Shown piece by piece: positions 4,961 through 7,326 of a DNA stretch of 7,326 bases. This stretch comes from Actinomycetes bacterium (GTDB taxonomy: Bacteria; Actinomycetota; Acidimicrobiia; Acidimicrobiales; RAAP-2). The stretch is from the NCBI GenBank assembly GCA_021777285.1, contig JAJYDR010000114.1, positions 1-7,326 of the forward strand, given 5' to 3'. The position numbers and the translations under genes are program-made. Below the pieces are notes generated by a model. The model searched no databases and was not told the origin of the DNA. It saw nothing but the letters and a program-made list of their open reading frames with translations. Positions within the stretch are counted from its first letter, which is position 1. Each line of letters starts with the position of its first letter.

Positions 4961-6170
4961 ATTCGTCGGAGTGGACTGGGCCGAGGCCCACCACGACATC
5001 TGCGTCCTTAGCGAGGCGGGGGAGGTTCTCGCTCGCAAGAGGATCCCGGACACGCTTACGGGCGTGAGAGCCCTGCACGAGCTGCTGGGTGAGCACGCCG
5101 AAGAGCCCGAAGAGGTGCTCGTCGGCATCGAGAAGGACCGCGGTCTCCTCGTCACGGCGATGTTGGGCGCTCGCTACCGCGTCTACGCCATCAACCCGAT
5201 GTCGGCCGCGCGCTATCGCGAGCGCCACGTCACCTCGGGATCGAAGTCCGACCCCGGTGACGCGAAGGTGCTCGCCGACCTCGTTCGCACCGACCGGCAC
5301 AACCACCGCGAGGTGGCCGGCGACTCGGAGGGCGCCGAAGCGATCAAGGTCCTCGCGCGAGCACATCAGAGCGCCATCTGGGCTCGCCAGCGAGAGACCA
5401 ACGCCTTGCGCAACGCGCTGAAGGACTACTACCCGGGGGCGCTCGTCGCCTTTGGCACCGATCTCGACGATCGCGACGCGGTGGCGATCCTCGAGATCGC
5501 CCAGACGCCACCACTCGGACGCCAGCTGTCCACGGCGAAGATCACCGCAGCGCTAAAGCGCGCGGGTCGGGCCCGCAACCTTGATCGACGAGCCGGTGAG
5601 ATCCGGGCGGCGCTGCGTGAAGAGCAACTCCGTGAACTTCCCCTCGTCGAGCTCGCCTACGGGGCGACGACGAGCGCCCACGTCGCGATGATCCGCGCCT
5701 ACAACACTCAGATCGAGCACCTCGAAGCGTTGCTGACGAAGGATTTTGAGCAGCACCCGGACGCTTCGATCGTCCTGTCCCTGCCAGGAATGGGGACGAT
5801 CCTCGGCGCCCGGGTGCTCGCAGAGTTCGGGGACGACCCGAACCGCTACGCCAACGCCAAGTCTCGCAGGAACTACGCCGGCACGTCGCCGATCACCAGG
5901 GCCTCGGGCAAGAGCCACGTCGTGCTCGCTCGCCACAAGCGAAACCGACGTTTGGCTGACGCCCTCGACCAATGGGCATTCTGCTCGCTCACCAAGTCAA
6001 CGGGGGCGCGCGCCTACTACGACGAGTTGCGCAATCGCGACAAGACCCATCGACAGGCCATTCGTCAACTGGCCAATCGCTGGGTCGGGATCTTGCACGC
6101 CTGCCTCGACCAGCGCGTCGACTACGACGAGACGATCGCCTGGAAGCACCGGATCGACCTCGCGGCTTGA
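4956..6170 (+). CDS. IS110-family recombinase (DEDD RuvC-like plus serine domain)
   Basis: The enzyme is 404 residues, close to the length of classical IS110 and longer than IS621 (about 326). The N-terminal RuvC-like DEDD set is Asp7 (GVDWAEAHHD), Glu59 (VGIEKD), Asp99 and Asp102 (SDPGDAKVLADL). Spacing is nearly identical to IS621 Asp11/Glu60/Asp102/Asp105. A helical middle is followed by the Transposase_20 domain, with a helix-hairpin-helix-like LSLPGMGTILGARVLAEFGD and YAGTSPITRASGKS, where Ser317 is the likely nucleophile. Family members form a DNA circle and insert it at a site chosen by a bridge RNA, cutting next to a dinucleotide core. The start is GTG 4956, fixed by an exceptional ribosome site. 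No frameshift or stop interrupts it, so it looks active. GC is high like the genes to its right. Confidence 0.95.
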   Translation: MIFVGVDWAEAHHDICVLSEAGEVLARKRIPDTLTGVRALHELLGEHAEEPEEVLVGIEKDRGLLVTAMLGARYRVYAINPMSAARYRERHVTSGSKSDPGDAKVLADLVRTDRHNHREVAGDSEGAEAIKVLARAHQSAIWARQRETNALRNALKDYYPGALVAFGTDLDDRDAVAILEIAQTPPLGRQLSTAKITAALKRAGRARNLDRRAGEIRAALREEQLRELPLVELAYGATTSAHVAMIRAYNTQIEHLEALLTKDFEQHPDASIVLSLPGMGTILGARVLAEFGDDPNRYANAKSRRNYAGTSPITRASGKSHVVLARHKRNRRLADALDQWAFCSLTKSTGARAYYDELRNRDKTHRQAIRQLANRWVGILHACLDQRVDYDETIAWKHRIDLAA

Positions 6171-6197
6171 CTTTTACGCGCTAGGGGTGTCTAGGCT
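6167..6197 (+). promoter_or_regulatory. leaderless promoter of the LytR_C gene overlapping the IS110 right end
   Basis: TTGACT (6167-6172) overlaps the recombinase stop codon, and TAGGCT (6192-6197) fits the TANNNT -10. The 19-nt spacer is on the long side. Exactly 7 nt separate TAGGCT from the ATG at 6205, so transcription would start at the start codon; no Shine-Dalgarno is present. If the element ends near 6182, the -35 belongs to the insertion sequence and the -10 to the host. Confidence 0.5.
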
Positions 6198-6204
6198 GTG
6201 CCCG

Positions 6205-6714
6205 ATGAGCACGTCCTCGCCAGAGCCGCCGGTCTCGGGCTCGCACTACCAGCCGCGTCTCGGCGTGGTGCTGACGCTGCTGATTCTCTTCGTGGCGGCC
6301 TCCTTCGCCGTCCTGCATTCGTCGTCGCCCGCCTCGAGCGGGCCGACGGCGACGTCGTCGTCGACGACGACCACGGCCGCGGGCACTCACGCGACCACCA
6401 CCACGACGCCCACGCGTTCGCGAGTGCGTGTTCAGGTCGCCAACGGAACGCTCACCACGGGTCTCGCTGGCTCCTACACCCAATTACTCATCACCCAGGG
6501 CTGGGATGCGCTGCCCCAGGTGAACGCGTCTTCGCGCGTCACGAAGACGATCGTCTACTTCAACCCGGGCTTTCAGTGGGCGGCTCAGCAGATCGCCACC
6601 CAGATCAAGGTGCCGTCATCGGCCGTGACGGCGCTCAACGGTCAGACGCCGGTGCCGGGGGCCTCGGGCGATGACGTCGTCGTCGTCCTCGGTCCCGACG
6701 TCGCGGTCAGCTGA
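6205..6714 (+). CDS. LytR C-terminal (LytR_C) domain membrane protein
   Basis: This 169-residue protein has a short cytoplasmic N-terminus, one membrane helix (about 20-37) and a Ser/Thr-rich linker (about 39-75). The LytR_C domain (about 76-169) begins RVRVQVANGT and contains GLAGSYTQLLITQGW, TIVYFNPGFQWAAQQIAT and the terminal DDVVVVLGPD. LytR_C is found at the end of LytR-CpsA-Psr ligases that attach polymers to peptidoglycan, but here it stands alone without the catalytic LCP domain, a common actinobacterial arrangement of unknown role in the envelope. The frame is open further upstream inside the recombinase gene in another phase, but the leaderless promoter and the membrane helix place the start at 6205. 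Its end overlaps the end of gpgS by 8 bp on the opposite strand. Confidence 0.85.
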   Translation: MSTSSPEPPVSGSHYQPRLGVVLTLLILFVAASFAVLHSSSPASSGPTATSSSTTTTAAGTHATTTTTPTRSRVRVQVANGTLTTGLAGSYTQLLITQGWDALPQVNASSRVTKTIVYFNPGFQWAAQQIATQIKVPSSAVTALNGQTPVPGASGDDVVVVLGPDVAVS

Positions 6715-7326
6715 TCTCGCCGCTCGGCAACTCGACGTCGTAGCGCTCGAGCGCGGCGCGTAGCACCTCGCTCGCCATCGGGCGCAGCTCCTCGAGGGGT
6801 CGGTTGCGGTGGCGTCGCACGCCCAGGTCGACCTGGGCGAGGGATCGCACCCCGAACTTGCGCGCGACGTCGATCAGCAGGGCGATCTCCACGCCGTAGC
6901 CGTTCTCGAAGTCGACCGCGTCGAGCGCACTGCGTCGCGCGGCGGTCTCGCCCGCCAGGGGCTGGCGGATCTCGCCGAGTCCGGGGTAGAGCAGCGAGAG
7001 GATCGGCCGGGCGGCGAGCTCGGTGACTCGGCCGCCCCCGGTGGGCATGTGGTGCAGGGGGCGCTCGTAGTAGCCCTTGACGAACTGGACCTCCTCGGAC
7101 TCGAGCAGGGGCTGGATCAGGCGCCCCACGAAGTCGGCCATCGGGGAGAGCACGTCGGCGTCGAGGAAGACCACGAGCTCGCTCGTCGTCGCGGCGAGGC
7201 CCATCGCCATGGCCGCGCCCTTGCCACGATCGCCCAGCGCCGGGACGATCGCCGCGCCGTGGTGCGCGGCCACGGTGGCGGTGTCGTCACTCGAGTGGTC
7301 ATCGACGACCACCAACTCGAGATCGG
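6707..7326 (-). CDS. gpgS: glucosyl-3-phosphoglycerate synthase, 5' end outside the window
   Basis: The visible C-terminal 206 residues match GpgS (GT81, GT-A fold; about 320 residues in mycobacteria). GpgS joins glucose from UDP- or ADP-glucose to 3-phosphoglycerate, the first step to glucosylglycerate and, in mycobacteria, methylglucose lipopolysaccharides. In order, ELVVVDDHSSDDT is the nucleotide-binding start and DRGKGAAMAMG follows. VVFLDADV holds the metal-binding DAD, then come VQFVKGYYERP, GGGRVTELAARPILSLLYPG, RQPLAGE, NGYGVEIALLIDV and QVDLGVRRHRNRPLEEL, all typical. The frame is open through the window edge at 7326, so a GTG near 7315 is not the start. It converges on the LytR_C gene, with both stop codons inside an 8-bp overlap. 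GC is high, like host chromosome. Confidence 0.93.
   Translation of the reverse strand, partial: DLELVVVDDHSSDDTATVAAHHGAAIVPALGDRGKGAAMAMGLAATTSELVVFLDADVLSPMADFVGRLIQPLLESEEVQFVKGYYERPLHHMPTGGGRVTELAARPILSLLYPGLGEIRQPLAGETAARRSALDAVDFENGYGVEIALLIDVARKFGVRSLAQVDLGVRRHRNRPLEELRPMASEVLRAALERYDVELPSGEIS

Larger units (their letters stand above)
4705..6182 (+). mobile_element. IS110-group insertion sequence (inferred limits)
   Basis: The element consists of a non-coding left end of about 250 bp and one recombinase gene that nearly reaches the right end. This is the IS110-group plan; the IS1111 group carries its long non-coding part downstream. The proposed limits are the CT dinucleotides at 4705-4706 and 6181-6182. 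They give about 1.48 kb, in the family range. They were chosen because joining the flanks there recreates a sequence also found inside the element at 4862-4878. The family has no conventional terminal inverted repeats, so the ends cannot be read directly. The left end might be anywhere from 4692 to about 4740 and the right end from 6171 to about 6200. Confidence 0.6.

Noticed and set aside
4899..5366. Long minus-strand frames opposite the recombinase (also 5553-5972)
   Set aside because: They are high-GC antisense shadows of a strongly conserved IS110 gene, with no domain or ribosome site of their own.
5746..6204. N-terminal extension of the LytR_C frame into the recombinase gene
   Set aside because: The upstream part is an out-of-phase reading of the recombinase. 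The membrane helix and leaderless promoter place the start at 6205.
1..7326. CRISPR array, phage genes or a replication origin
   Set aside because: I saw no regularly spaced repeats, no phage structural genes and no cluster of DnaA-box-like repeats.

Overview
The window looks like part of a high-GC Actinomycetota chromosome. The reasons are a GpgS-type glucosyl-3-phosphoglycerate synthase next to a LytR_C-domain protein, a CsoR-family copper repressor, and two genes with a TAGNCT -10 box exactly 7 nt before the ATG (leaderless transcription). An acidimicrobial relative is a guess from the mix of families and cannot be proved here. Base composition changes across the window. Hand-counted 60-base lines give 35/60 and 32/60 G+C on the left (2221-2280, 3541-3600) and 42/60 and 41/60 on the right (5221-5280, 6841-6900). 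The change falls near a tRNA-Thr gene at 4617-4691 whose 3' end points to the lower-GC side, as expected if 1 to about 4600 is an acquired island.

Left block (1-2879), copper and thiol redox. On the minus strand a CsoR-family repressor (231-518) precedes the start of an ArsP_1/DUF318-type permease (134 to beyond the window edge). The repressor has its own promoter, with an ATAC-N9-GTAT operator-like palindrome in the spacer. Divergent from it, a tight plus-strand operon encodes a membrane-anchored SCO-like protein, a CcdA-type membrane thiol transporter and a TlpA/ResA-like thioredoxin. Electrons would pass through CcdA to the extracytoplasmic thioredoxin and on to the CxxxC of SCO, a scheme suited to CuA/cytochrome oxidase assembly or copper handling.

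Middle (2911-4616). A secreted NlpC/P60 peptidoglycan hydrolase on the minus strand converges on the redox operon. Beyond it lies a decayed, frameshifted IS3-family orfA (about 4193-4464).

Right block (4617-7326). tRNA-Thr(TGT) on the minus strand is followed by an apparently intact IS110-group insertion sequence: about 250 nt of 5' non-coding DNA, the likely bridge-RNA region, then a 404-aa DEDD/serine recombinase. The element ends almost against the promoter of a LytR_C-domain membrane protein, which overlaps tail to tail with a partial gpgS. The most interesting signal is inside the IS110 5' region. A segment at 4862-4878 nearly reproduces the pre-insertion target sequence inferred by joining the two flanks at a CT dinucleotide. 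That is the kind of guide-target resemblance expected in a bridge-RNA system, although the polarity of half of it does not fit the published scheme.
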